NCBI GenBank assembly: GCA_947631915.1
Contig: CANRNC010000019.1
Coordinates: 1-38,061 of the forward strand
Source: an uncultured Clostridia bacterium
Lineage (GTDB): Bacteria > Bacillota > Clostridia > TANB77 > CAG-508
Length of the DNA: 38,061 nucleotides
Reading direction: 5' to 3'
This document shows, in pieces, positions 22,474 to 31,645 of the stretch (positions are counted from its first letter, which is position 1; every line of letters begins with the position of its first letter). Position numbers and translations under genes: made by a program. The notes beneath the pieces are model-generated. The model saw only the letters and a program-made list of their open reading frames with translations, made no database searches and had not been told where the DNA came from.

Positions 22474-24134
22474 ATTTCCATTTCATACTTATATGTTTTT
22501 CTCTTTCTTGACGTAGAGTATCTAAAAATGATTCTCGTTTTTCTCTTTTCCATATAGGATCTAATAGATATCCATCTGTACTATTTACTGAAAAAGGAGC
22601 ATATGGACTTAAGTATGATACACCAAATGAATCGATTGATGATAAAATTCCTAAATGTACAAACATTACAAATGCTAATCCAAAGAAACCTGCGAAATAG
22701 CCAGCAAAAACATAGATAAATCTAGCGATTCTAAGATGAAAACCTAGTAGATAATCAGGAACTGCGAAAGCAGTTAATCCTGTTAAGGCTACAACGATTA
22801 TTAATATAGGGCTAACAATATTCGCACTTACAGCAGCTTCACCAAGTATTAATCCGTCCAACAATACCAATTGTTTGACCTAATGCAGAAGGAACACGTA
22901 CACCTGATTCTCTTATCAATTCTAGAGACACATCCATTATTATTATTTCAAAAATGATAGGAAATGGAACTGAACTTCTAGAAGAGACAATAGCAAAGAG
23001 AAGTTCTGTTGGTATAATTTCTTGATGAAATGTTGTGATTGCAATATAAAATCCAGGAAGAATTAACGTTATGATCAATGCTAATAGTCTTATTATTTTT
23101 AAAAGATTAGAGAACTGATGCTGTATATTTGTATCTTCTGCAGAAGTTAAAAAATCACTAAAAACAGCTGGTGCAACTAAAACATAGGGGGTTCCATTTA
23201 CTATAATTGCAACACGCCCTGCTAACAAATAATTAGCAACTCTATCAGGTCGTTCAGTTGATATTATTTGAGGGAGATCAAATTGTGAATCTTTTATTAA
23301 TTGCTCTAATTCACCAGAAGAAATAATAGAGTCTATTTCTAAATTATTAACTCTATATTTTACTTCAGCTACTAAATCTGGATTTGCAATATTTTTTATA
23401 TAGCAAATACAACACTTATTCTTATTTACTTTTCCAACAGAAGTATTTTCCATAATTAAATTTTCGCTATTAATATATCTCCTAAGTAAAGAAGTATTTG
23501 AACGTATACTTTCTATAAATGCCTCTTGTGAACCACGAACTATAAATTCATTTTCTGGAGTAGCAATACTCCTCTTTTCAAATCCTTTTGCATCAATTAA
23601 GAATGCAATAGGAAGTGTGTCGACAAATAAAGCACATACCCCAGTATTAACTTGAGAGAATATATCTGAAAAATCTTCAGATGTACTAACATCATTTTGA
23701 GGAATTAGTGAATCCATTATATATGATTGAATATCAAAAGGCCTAACAATTGTAACTTTGTTTGAATTTGATACAATTTGTTCTTGAGCTGTAGAAGTAT
23801 TTGTTCGATTTTTCAACATTAATGGATTCAAGACAAAATGGTTGATGGAATCAGTATTTATCATACCATCAATATAAAATATAAAGGATTTATATTGTTT
23901 ATTTTGAACATTAAGATAAAATTCTCTTATTTTAATGTCGCTATTTATTAAAATTGAATACCTATCTTTAATAAATTCAATATTTTTATTACAATCTGAA
24001 TATACTTTCTCAATTATATCTGTGGACATTTCTGAAGTATGTTGAGAAGAATTTGCATTAGATAAGACAAAATCATAGGGAGGATCCTCTTTATATTCAA
24101 ATATACTATTAAGCGCATTTAAAAATTTATTCAT
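22457..24134 (-). CDS. gerA: Germinant receptor A subunit, split by +1 shift at CGG
   Basis: Start ATG 24134 chosen for GAAAGGA upstream (24149 is the alternative). Codons 1-426 carry the cytoplasmic N-domain (FIKDRYSI, YIDGMINTDSI, DVSTSEDF) and the first transmembrane helices through VRVPSALGQTIGIVG. Codon 427 is CGG (22856-22854) and triplet reading hits a stop 5 codons later. Skipping the C gives GLILGEAAVSANIVSPI, the family's conserved GIVGGLILG helix, and reading continues to 22457 (~558 aa total). Nothing else is missing. With gerB and gerC it forms the complete receptor on one minus-strand operon. Confidence 0.88.
22854..22856 (-). other. CGG +1 recoding site, gerA
   Basis: Context GTT GGA C-GGA TTA. 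The restored Gly is the second Gly of the family's conserved GIVGG motif. Confidence 0.8.
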
Positions 24135-24242
24135 AAATTTTCCTTTCAAAATTAATGTTAATAAAATTATTTACCAAATAAATCAAAAATATACAAAAAG
24201 ATGAAATATAGGATTATAAGAGTTAAAAACAACAAAAATTTA

Positions 24243-24271
24243 TTGATATTTTAAACTAGATATAATATAAT
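24243..24271 (+). promoter_or_regulatory. Promoter of upp
   Basis: TTGATA (24243-24248), 17-nt spacer, TATAAT (24266-24271). Confidence 0.65.
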
Positions 24272-24303
24272 TTGTATAAGAAATTTGAAAGGAAGAATAT
24301 TTT

Positions 24304-24930
24304 ATGGAAATTATTGAAATTAAACATCCACTAATCGAAAATAAATTAGCAATTTTAAGAGATAAAAAAACAGGAACAAAAGAATTCAGAGAATTAATAT
24401 CAGAAATAACTTTATTTTTATGCTACGAAGCAATGAAAGATGCTAAAACATATGAAGAAGAAATAGAAACTCCAATAACAAAAATGAAAGCAAGAAAATT
24501 AGATGAGAATCACTATGTATTTGTTCCAATAATACGTGCAGGAACGGGAATGATAGATGGAATAGTAAAAATGATACCAAATGCCAAGATCGGTCATATA
24601 GGTTTATATCGAAATGAAGAAACATTAGAACCTGTAAAATACCTATTTAAAATGCCAAAAAATATTAAAGACAAAGAGGTAATAATAATAGATCCTATGC
24701 TTGCTACAGGTGGGTCAGGGTGTGCAGCTATACAAATGCTAAAAGATGAAGGCGTAAAGAAAATAAAATTTCTTTGCATAATTTCTGCTCCAGAAGGAAT
24801 AGAAAGAATGCAAAGAGAACATCCAGATGTTCAGATATATTGTGCAAAGATAGATGATCACTTAAATGAAATGGGATATATAGTACCAGGTTTAGGAGAT
24901 GCTGGAGATAGAATTTTTGGAACAAAGTAG
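24304..24930 (+). CDS. upp: Uracil phosphoribosyltransferase
   Basis: 208 aa, RBS AAAGGAAG. It makes UMP from uracil and PRPP (pyrimidine salvage). IIRAGTGMIDG and the PRPP loop IIDPMLATGGSG are diagnostic, with FLCIISAPEGIER and the C-terminal GYIVPGLGDAGDRIFGT uracil-binding segment. The LPPYYKLP-like segment is replaced by LFKMPKNIKDK, a mild divergence. Single gene with its own promoter and a shared terminator. Confidence 0.95.
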   Translation: MEIIEIKHPLIENKLAILRDKKTGTKEFRELISEITLFLCYEAMKDAKTYEEEIETPITKMKARKLDENHYVFVPIIRAGTGMIDGIVKMIPNAKIGHIGLYRNEETLEPVKYLFKMPKNIKDKEVIIIDPMLATGGSGCAAIQMLKDEGVKKIKFLCIISAPEGIERMQREHPDVQIYCAKIDDHLNEMGYIVPGLGDAGDRIFGTK

Positions 24931-24980
24931 GGATTTACATATTACTATTGTTTTTTATAGATAATTTTATAATAAATCAA

Positions 24981-25010
24981 AAAGAACACGTTTTGACGTG
25001 TTCTTTTATA
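24981..25010. terminator. Bidirectional terminator between upp and rpmF
   Basis: AAAGAACACGT (24981-24991) pairs with ACGTGTTCTTT (24996-25006), with A- and T-rich flanks, between convergent genes. Confidence 0.8.
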
Positions 25011-25018
25011 TTTTAAGA

Positions 25019-25204
25019 TTATTCAGCAGTTTCAACATTAATTACTTGTTTTCCATTATAATAACCGCAATTTTTGCAAACTCTATGAGGTAATACTGGT
25101 TCATGACAATGAGGACAAGTTACAATGTTTGGATGTTCTAATTTCCAAGTAGAACGTTTTGCTCCTGTTCTTGCTTTTGACCATCTTCTTTTTGGTTGTG
25201 CCAT
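25019..25204 (-). CDS. rpmF: 50S ribosomal protein L32
   Basis: 61 aa from ATG 25204 (minus), chosen because AAGGAGGG precedes it; the upstream extension of the frame is not coding. MAQPKRRWSKARTGAKRS is diagnostic, with CPHC and CKNC forming the zinc ribbon and HRVCKNCGYYNGKQV after it. Transcribed from TTGACA-17-TATACT, divergent from comEB. Confidence 0.95.
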   Translation of the reverse strand: MAQPKRRWSKARTGAKRSTWKLEHPNIVTCPHCHEPVLPHRVCKNCGYYNGKQVINVETAE

Positions 25205-25297
25205 TTTTATTCCCTCCTTAATAGCTATAGTATTTATATTGATATGTAGTAACATAGCGTAAACTATGTACTCAAATTTCAATTTACATACCTTAAT

Positions 25298-25326
25298 AGT
25301 ATACAAGGATTTTCTTAATTTGTCAA
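25298..25326 (-). promoter_or_regulatory. Promoter of rpmF
   Basis: Minus strand TTGACA (25326-25321), 17-nt spacer, TATACT (25303-25298). Confidence 0.75.
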
Positions 25327-25329
25327 TAC

Positions 25330-25358
25330 TTGTTAAAAAAAAATACTTATGGTATAAT
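25330..25358 (+). promoter_or_regulatory. Promoter of comEB, back to back with rpmF promoter
   Basis: TTGTTA (25330-25335), 17-nt spacer, TATAAT (25353-25358). Only three bases separate its -35 from that of rpmF, so the two promoters probably compete or are co-regulated. Confidence 0.7.
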
Positions 25359-25366
25359 AACTCCCG

Positions 25367-25877
25367 GTGATTAAATTGAAAAAAAATAGGGTCGATAAGA
25401 CAAACTATTATTTAGACATAGCCGAAGCAATAGCAGAGAGAGGAACATGCCTTAGAAAGAATTTTGGATGCATTATAGTAAAGAATGATGAGATAATTGC
25501 AACTCGGATATACAGGAGCTCCAAGAGGAAGAGTTAATTGTATAGATTTAGGATATTGTACCAAAAAAAAGATATTTCCAGATATTAGGCATGGGGGATA
25601 TGATGCATGTAGATCTGTTCATGCGGAGCAGAATGCAATAATAAGTGCATCGAGAAAAGATATGATAGATGGAACAATGTATTTAGTTGGAATTAGAAAA
25701 GATACTAATGGATATGAAGAAGGTGCAAATTCATGTCAGATTTGCAGAAAAATGATAATTAACGCTGGAATAAAAGAGATTGTAATTAGAGGAAATAATA
25801 AAGAAGAGTATACAAAGATTGATATTGATGAATGGATTAAAAATGATGATTTACTAGAAGGAATAACTGTTTATTAA
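25367..25877 (+). CDS. comEB: dCMP/cytidylate deaminase, split by +1 shift at CGG
   Basis: Frame 1 from GTG 25367 (or TTG 25376; neither has a good Shine-Dalgarno, and 25367 is almost at the predicted transcript start) encodes NYYLDIAEAIAERGTCLRK, then CIIVKNDEIIAT. The next codon is CGG (25505-25507); triplet reading stops 11 codons on. Skipping the C gives GYTGAPRGRVNC, the family's conserved ATGYNGAP motif, then the zinc site HAEQN and CxxC (SCQICRKM), ending at 25877 (~169 aa). It deaminates dCMP to dUMP for dTTP synthesis. Just upstream of der. One of five genes with the CGG signature. Confidence 0.85.
25505..25507 (+). other. CGG +1 recoding site, comEB
   Basis: Context GCA ACT C-GGA TAT. 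The restored Gly belongs to the conserved ATGYNG motif of dCMP deaminases. Confidence 0.8.
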
Positions 25878-25897
25878 ATTTGAAAGGGGAAAAATTA

Positions 25898-27229
25898 ATG
25901 TCAAAACCAATAGTGGCTATAGTAGGAAGACCGAACGTTGGAAAGTCAACTTTTTTTAATTATGTTGTAGGTCAACGTATATCTATAGTAGAAGATGAAC
26001 CTGGAGTAACAAGAGATAGAATTTATGCAGAGGCTAATTGGTGTGGGAAGGATTTTACATTAATAGATACAGGTGGAATAGAACCAAAATCAAATAATAC
26101 TATTGTAGTAAGTATGTTAGAACAAGTTAATATTGCAATAAGCATGGCAGATGTAATTATTTTTATGACTGATATAAAAAATGGAATGTTAGAGTCAGAT
26201 AAAGATATTGCATTAATGTTAAAAAAATCAAAGAAACCTGTTGTATTAGTATGCAATAAATCAGATAATTTCGGTAAGACACCAGATGATATAAATGAAT
26301 TTTATGCTTTAGGTTTAGGGGAACCATTAGCGATATCTTCTGTTAATGCGTTAGGAATAGGAGATGTACTAGAGCAAGTATGTAAAAATTTACCGGAAAC
26401 AGAAGAAGAAGAAAAAGACGATATTATTAAGGTTGCACTTATTGGAAAACCTAATGTAGGAAAATCATCATTAATAAATAAAATTCTTGGAGAAAATAGA
26501 GTTATAGTTAGTGATGTGGCAGGAACTACTAGAGATGCAATAGATACATATTATGAAAATGAGCATGGAAAATATACACTAATAGATACTGCAGGAATTA
26601 GGAGACATAGTAAAGTAAAAGAAAATATTGAAAAGTACAGTATTATGAGAACACTACTTGCAATTGAAAGAGCAGATGTATGTTTATTAATGATTGATGC
26701 AATTGAAGGAGTAACAGAACAGGATACAAAAATTGCAGGAGAGGCACACGAAGCTGGAAAAGGTATAATAATTGTAGTAAATAAGTGGGATCAAATAGAA
26801 AAGGATAATAATACGTTTAATAAGTTTAGACAAGATATTTATAACAAACTTGCATACCTAACATATGCACCAATAATATTTATATCTGCTAAAACAGGGC
26901 AGAGGGTTGATAAATTATATGATATGATAAATAATGTAGCTAAAATGAACGCTTTAAGAGTTCCTACCAGTACATTGAATCAAGTAATAGATGAAGCAAT
27001 AGCGATAACACAACCACCAACAGATAAGGGAAGAAGACTAAAAATTTTGTATGTTACACAAGCAAGTACAAAACCGCCAACATTTATTGTATTTGTTAAT
27101 AATAAAAATTTATTTCATTTTTCTTATGAAAGATATTTAATAAATTATATACGAAAAGAATTTGGATTAGAAGGAACACCAATTAGAATGATAGCAAAGG
27201 AAAAGAAAGACGATAATAAAGAAACATAA
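25898..27229 (+). CDS. der: Ribosome-assembly GTPase Der (EngA)
   Basis: 443 aa from ATG 25898 (GAAAGGGG upstream). Two tandem GTPase domains: G1 GRPNVGKS (10-17), DTGG and NKSD, then the second G1 GKPNVGKS, DTAGIRR and NKWD, and a C-terminal KH-like domain ending FGLEGTPIR. Required for 50S subunit maturation. It heads the der-plsY-gpsA run. Confidence 0.96.
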   Translation: MSKPIVAIVGRPNVGKSTFFNYVVGQRISIVEDEPGVTRDRIYAEANWCGKDFTLIDTGGIEPKSNNTIVVSMLEQVNIAISMADVIIFMTDIKNGMLESDKDIALMLKKSKKPVVLVCNKSDNFGKTPDDINEFYALGLGEPLAISSVNALGIGDVLEQVCKNLPETEEEEKDDIIKVALIGKPNVGKSSLINKILGENRVIVSDVAGTTRDAIDTYYENEHGKYTLIDTAGIRRHSKVKENIEKYSIMRTLLAIERADVCLLMIDAIEGVTEQDTKIAGEAHEAGKGIIIVVNKWDQIEKDNNTFNKFRQDIYNKLAYLTYAPIIFISAKTGQRVDKLYDMINNVAKMNALRVPTSTLNQVIDEAIAITQPPTDKGRRLKILYVTQASTKPPTFIVFVNNKNLFHFSYERYLINYIRKEFGLEGTPIRMIAKEKKDDNKET

Positions 27230-27259
27230 GAAAAATAGTAATGGGAGGAAGAAGATAAA

Positions 27260-27922
27260 ATGGTAGTATATATAATAGTATTAATTATAGCTTATTTAAT
27301 AGGTAGTATAAATTTTTCGATAATTATTAGTAAAAAAATGGCAGGATTTGATATAAGAGAAAAAGGAAGTGGAAATGCTGGAACTACTAATATGCTTAGA
27401 TCGGTAGGTAAAAAAGCAGCTTTACTAACATTGGTATGTGATATATTAAAAGGAATTATTCCAGTTGTTATTGCAGTGTTAGTAGGAAACATTTCTAACA
27501 AGTTTGGAGCTAATTTAAGAGTAGAATATATGGCACAGATTGCAGGGATAGGGACAGTTATAGGACATACTTTTCCGATCTATTTTGGATTTAAGGGTGG
27601 AAAAGGTGTCGCTAGTTCTTTAGGATTAATATTAGTTATAAACTGGCAATTAGGATTGATATGTTTAGTTTTTGCATTACTAATAATGGCCATTACTAGA
27701 ATGGTATCTTTGGGATCAGTAAGTGCTGCATTATTATTTCTAGTTTTAAATTTATTTAAAGTAGGAGAGCAATACTATTTAGTACCAGGAAATTATGTGA
27801 TTTTTAGCTTTATTTTAGTTTTAATTGTAATATTCAACCATAGAGCTAATATTAAAAGAATATTAAATGGTACAGAGAATAAATTATCATTTAGCAAAAC
27901 AAAAACTGAACAACAAAAATGA
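27260..27922 (+). CDS. plsY: Glycerol-3-phosphate acyltransferase PlsY
   Basis: 220 aa, RBS GGGAGGAAG. A five-helix membrane enzyme that transfers acyl from acyl-phosphate to glycerol-3-phosphate, the first step of phospholipid synthesis. The three conserved motifs are visible: GSGNAGTTNMLR, GHTFPIYFGFKGGKGVAS and the FNHRANIKR end. Next gene gpsA makes its substrate. Confidence 0.95.
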   Translation: MVVYIIVLIIAYLIGSINFSIIISKKMAGFDIREKGSGNAGTTNMLRSVGKKAALLTLVCDILKGIIPVVIAVLVGNISNKFGANLRVEYMAQIAGIGTVIGHTFPIYFGFKGGKGVASSLGLILVINWQLGLICLVFALLIMAITRMVSLGSVSAALLFLVLNLFKVGEQYYLVPGNYVIFSFILVLIVIFNHRANIKRILNGTENKLSFSKTKTEQQK

Positions 27923-27954
27923 AAACTAGAGAATAATTGAGAGGAGATATAACA

Positions 27955-28941
27955 ATGAAGAAAATATGTATAATAGGTAGTGGCTCATGGGGGTGTGCTT
28001 TAGCCATACATTTAGGTAAACTAGGACATGAAGTAAGAATTTGGTCCTTTGCAGAAGATGAGAAAAAAATCATAAATGAAAAAAGGACTTGCAAATTTTT
28101 ACCAGGTTCAATAATACCTGAAAATGTAACTTGTACATTAGATTATAAGGAAGCTATAGAAGGGAGCGATATAATTTTACATATAACTCCATCAAAATTT
28201 ACAAGAGATACAGTAAAGAAATATAAGCAATATGTTACAAAACAACCAATAATAATATGCTCTAAAGGTTTTGAGAGTGAAACTTTAATGACTTTAGATG
28301 ATGTAATAAAAGATGAATTACCAAATTCAAAGATAGGGGTATTATCAGGACCTAGTCATGCAGAAGAAGTATCAATAGCTATACCTACTGCATTGGTAAT
28401 AGCATCAGAACATGAAGAAGTATGCAAAATGATTCAAGATGAATTTATGAATGAAAAATTAAGAATCTACAGCTGTGAAGATCCAAAAGGAGTGGAACTT
28501 GGTGGAGCACTAAAAAATATAATAGCTTTTTGTGCAGGTATTGCATCAGGATTGGGATTGGGAGATAATTCGTTTGCAGCACTAATCACAAGAGGATTAA
28601 AGGAAATCACAGAACTAGGTGTATCATTAGGTGGAAATAAAGAAACATTTTTTGGACTAACAGGATTAGGAGATTTGATTGTCACATGTTTAAGTGAACA
28701 TAGTAGGAATAGAAGAGCAGGACAGTTAATAGGTCAGGGAAAGACTTTAGAAGAAGCAAGGAAAGAAATTGGAATGGTAATAGAGAGTGTTGATAATATT
28801 GAAGTAGCACATAAATTAGCAGAAATACATAATATAGAAATGCCAATTTTAAATACAGTTTATGCTGTTTTATTTGAAAATTTAAAACCAGAAACAGCAG
28901 TAAATAATTTGATGATCAGAAACAAAAAGTCAGAATTTTAA
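27955..28941 (+). CDS. gpsA: Glycerol-3-phosphate dehydrogenase [NAD(P)+]
   Basis: 328 aa from ATG 27955 (AGAGGAG upstream). It reduces DHAP to sn-glycerol-3-phosphate for lipid synthesis. Rossmann GSGSWG (7-12), SGPSHAEEV, the catalytic-Lys region GGALKNIIAFCAGI, and FFGLTGLGDLIVTC are all present. The cluster der-plsY-gpsA is classic for Firmicutes. Confidence 0.96.
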   Translation: MKKICIIGSGSWGCALAIHLGKLGHEVRIWSFAEDEKKIINEKRTCKFLPGSIIPENVTCTLDYKEAIEGSDIILHITPSKFTRDTVKKYKQYVTKQPIIICSKGFESETLMTLDDVIKDELPNSKIGVLSGPSHAEEVSIAIPTALVIASEHEEVCKMIQDEFMNEKLRIYSCEDPKGVELGGALKNIIAFCAGIASGLGLGDNSFAALITRGLKEITELGVSLGGNKETFFGLTGLGDLIVTCLSEHSRNRRAGQLIGQGKTLEEARKEIGMVIESVDNIEVAHKLAEIHNIEMPILNTVYAVLFENLKPETAVNNLMIRNKKSEF

Positions 28942-29011
28942 TTATGAATAAAAAATATAAAAATTGCAAACAATATATAAAACAAAAAAAGTAGGAAGGA
29001 ATGATATAAAT

Positions 29012-29488
29012 ATGGAAATCTTTGATAAGATAGGAGAAGTAGCATCTCAAACATATAAGTATACAGCAGAAAAAGCCGATAAAATTGCAAGAGAAACTAA
29101 ACTTAAAATGAAGATGAATGAGAATAAATCTAAAATTGAACACCTATATAATGAAATTGGAGAAGCGGTATATAGAAGGCATATTGCGGCCGACAAAAAG
29201 AATTATGATGAGGAAATTGAAAATGCTTGTGAAGAAATAGATAAGATTTCAAAAGAAGTTGAACAACAATATAATGAATTGTTAGCAATAAAGGATAGAA
29301 AACAATGTCCAAACTGTCATGAAAAGATAGAAAAAGAGGCTAAATATTGTTCTAATTGTGGAATGGAACAAAATCAAGATGTAAAAGAAGAACAAGAAGA
29401 TTACACAGAAAATGAAGAAAGTAATGATGCAATAGCTACAGAAGCAACTGAAGAAGAAAAGGCAAGCAATGATAGTAATGAAGTGTAA
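29012..29488 (+). CDS. Coiled-coil zinc-ribbon protein
   Basis: 158 aa from ATG 29012, with AGGAAGGA upstream. Residues 1-95 form a helical coiled-coil (DKIGEVASQTYKYTAEKADKI, split here by helix repeats), followed by a zinc ribbon with two CxxC knuckles (CPNCHEKI...YCSNCGME, ~103-124) and an acidic Glu-rich tail. Common in Clostridia, with no assigned function. Possibly co-transcribed with gpsA. Confidence 0.75.
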   Translation: MEIFDKIGEVASQTYKYTAEKADKIARETKLKMKMNENKSKIEHLYNEIGEAVYRRHIAADKKNYDEEIENACEEIDKISKEVEQQYNELLAIKDRKQCPNCHEKIEKEAKYCSNCGMEQNQDVKEEQEDYTENEESNDAIATEATEEEKASNDSNEV

Positions 29489-29492
29489 ATAA

Positions 29493-29780
29493 TTAATATG
29501 GGTATCTTTCAAAAAGGTACCTAATTATTTTATCTGAATTTGAAGACGTAACATTTATAAAAATATTATCGTCTAAACTAATCCACATATTAATATCGTA
29601 TTTATCATTATTATCTATAAATACGCCAATGATATCAGAGATTTCAATAGGATTATCATATGAATTTTTCCATTTTAATGTATCATCCTTGACTGAAATA
29701 CAATCATTACTGTAGAAATTATGAAGAAAACGAGAAATTTCACCAAATTTTCTACTATATAAATTAACAGTTGTATTCAT
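29493..29780 (-). CDS. Hypothetical small soluble protein
   Basis: 95 aa, ATG 29780 (minus) with AGGAGGA upstream. A mixed alpha/beta pattern (SRKFGEISRFLHNFY, WISLDDNIFINVTS, IIRYLFERYPY) without membrane segments or obvious catalytic motif. It faces the zinc-ribbon gene tail-to-tail with 4 nt between stops. Not recognised. Confidence 0.65.
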   Translation of the reverse strand: MNTTVNLYSRKFGEISRFLHNFYSNDCISVKDDTLKWKNSYDNPIEISDIIGVFIDNNDKYDINMWISLDDNIFINVTSSNSDKIIRYLFERYPY

Positions 29781-29897
29781 AATATAGTCCTCCTTTATAT
29801 ATTAGTATAAAAAATTATAAAATAAATATTCATTAAATTAATAATACTATAATATAGAAGTCGGCTTTTTAGATTACAAGAAACTACTAGATAAAAA

Positions 29898-29935
29898 AAT
29901 AAGCGAGGATTTAAGTTAATCTTCGCTTATTTTTT
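29898..29935 (-). terminator. Terminator of the VWA surface protein gene
   Basis: AATAAGCGAGGAT pairs (one G-U) with ATCTTCGCTTATT, with an A-run on the left giving the minus-strand U-tract. Confidence 0.75.
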
Positions 29936-29950
29936 ATTTTTCTTGTATTA

Positions 29951-31291
29951 TTACAGATTTTTAAATTTAATATATTGATGAATTCCAAAAATACATAAGA
30001 TTATAATTGATACAATAAATAGATTTTCTGCAGTTCCTGTTTTAGGTAAAGTTGTTATAGGAATTTCTTGAGTAACCTTTACTTTAGGAGAAACTGTTGA
30101 AGTTTCATTATCTCCTTGATCATCTGTAATATTAACTTTTTCATTTGTAGGTAATACTTTATCAAGAATTTCTTTATTAAAATTATCTTTTAAAGTTAAT
30201 TTATATTGTAATGAAAGGGTTTCTCCAGCATCTAATGAAGGAATAGTCCATGTAATACAATTTGTTGTTTTATCAATTTCTGCACTTACATTGTCAACTG
30301 TATGAGATGCAACATATGCAAAATCAAAATTATCGACTATTTCTTGTGGAAAGTAATCTTTTATTACAATATTAGTTAATAAAGTGTCCTTAATTATTTC
30401 TACATCATTAAATACTTCATTTTCTACAATATTTTGAATACTAGAATCATCTATAAAGTAATATTTTCCGGCTGTAGGATTTGATTCTAAACCGAAGACT
30501 TTTTCAGCAAGTTCAACATATGTGAGACCAACAGTAGGTTCAACTGTTGTACTAACACCAGCCATAACAGAAATTAAATTTATTCCTTTATTTTTTAATT
30601 CAAGTAATTTATTTTTTGTGTTTTCCATAACTGTATCAGAATATTGAAGGCTATTTCCATGAATATCATTATTAGGAACTCCATCTGTTATCAATATTAT
30701 ATATTGCTTATCAGCTGTTCCAGAAAAATTTTGATTTGCTAGTTCTAGTCCTGCTTCTATATTAGTTCTTGATCCAAACGCTGTATTATTTATTGATTCG
30801 ATTGCATTAAGTACATTAGAATTATCTGTTGTCAAAGTTTGCATTAAAGTAGCATCTTCTATAGTACCTTCTTTAGTAATATCAGAACAACTAGAAAAAC
30901 TTATAACTCCAATTTTAAAATCAGGATCTGCAGAATGTAATTTAGTAGCTAGTGTTTTAGCAGAATCATATATTAGATCTTTTCTGGTCTTTGTTTCAGA
31001 AACTTGTTCCCTCAAACTTAAAGAATTATCTATAACTAAGAATATTTCTGAATTAGTTTTTTCTACTTTCTCATTAGCAGTATTTGTTACATCAAGTTGT
31101 AATGTAACAGAATTTTCATCATAAGATACAATTTGCTTTGTAAATTTTCCGTTTTCACCAAATTCCATTTGACATACACTTTTATCAACAACTTCAAAGT
31201 GAGTATTTGATGATAGTTTAGCATAAGTAAAATTAGTGAAGAGTAAAGTAAATATTAGAAAAAATGAAAAAAGTTTTATTAAGTGTTTCAT
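29951..31291 (-). CDS. LPXTG-anchored VWA-domain surface protein
   Basis: 446 aa. Signal peptide (KHLIKLFSFFLIFTLLF..TYA, 1-25). The von Willebrand A domain (~80-300) has the MIDAS motif VIDNSLSL (Asp-x-Ser-x-Ser with one substitution) and ITDGVPNN. A Cna/isopeptide-like repeat region (NIVIKDYFPQEIVDNF...WTIPSLDAGETL) follows. The C-terminus carries sortase signal LPKTG, a hydrophobic helix and a basic tail (KFKNL). Likely a cell-wall-linked adhesin or pilus-tip-like protein. Minus-strand extended -10 TGG-TATAAT at 31344-31339. Confidence 0.88.
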   Translation of the reverse strand: MKHLIKLFSFFLIFTLLFTNFTYAKLSSNTHFEVVDKSVCQMEFGENGKFTKQIVSYDENSVTLQLDVTNTANEKVEKTNSEIFLVIDNSLSLREQVSETKTRKDLIYDSAKTLATKLHSADPDFKIGVISFSSCSDITKEGTIEDATLMQTLTTDNSNVLNAIESINNTAFGSRTNIEAGLELANQNFSGTADKQYIILITDGVPNNDIHGNSLQYSDTVMENTKNKLLELKNKGINLISVMAGVSTTVEPTVGLTYVELAEKVFGLESNPTAGKYYFIDDSSIQNIVENEVFNDVEIIKDTLLTNIVIKDYFPQEIVDNFDFAYVASHTVDNVSAEIDKTTNCITWTIPSLDAGETLSLQYKLTLKDNFNKEILDKVLPTNEKVNITDDQGDNETSTVSPKVKVTQEIPITTLPKTGTAENLFIVSIIILCIFGIHQYIKFKNL

Positions 31292-31421
31292 GTGATTTAA
31301 CCTCCATTAATTAACAAATAAATTTTATATCAAAAGCAATTATACCATAAAAGCATATCTATGTCTATACCAAAATTTGACAAAGTTTGCAAAATTATTG
31401 GTTAAAAAGTAAATTTATGGC

Positions 31422-31450
31422 TTGACATAAAGTACACAATAGTGTATAAT
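31422..31450 (+). promoter_or_regulatory. Consensus promoter
   Basis: Perfect TTGACA (31422-31427), 17-nt spacer, perfect TATAAT (31445-31450). Confidence 0.8.
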
Positions 31451-31474
31451 AAAAAAGTAAAGGAGGAACTAAAG

Positions 31475-31621
31475 ATGGATGAAAAGCTAGGAACAATGAT
31501 GATAGATGGAAAAATTATTGATTTAGACAAAACATCAATAGATGATTTAAAGAAAATAGCAAGTAAACTAGAAAATGAAGAAAATGAAATAAGAAAGCAG
31601 ATAGACGAATTATTAAAATAA
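31475..31621 (+). CDS. 48-aa charged helical protein
   Basis: ATG 31475 after AAAGGAGG (31460-31467). It begins MDEKLGTMMIDGKIIDLDK and continues as a Lys/Glu-rich helix (LKKIASKLENEENEIRKQIDEL). It is driven by a perfect promoter and lies 24 nt before the 448-aa coiled-coil gene, so the two are probably one operon. Function unknown; a small partner of the coiled-coil protein is an inference. Confidence 0.7.
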   Translation: MDEKLGTMMIDGKIIDLDKTSIDDLKKIASKLENEENEIRKQIDELLK

Positions 31622-31645
31622 AAAATGATATAAGGAGGAAAAAAA

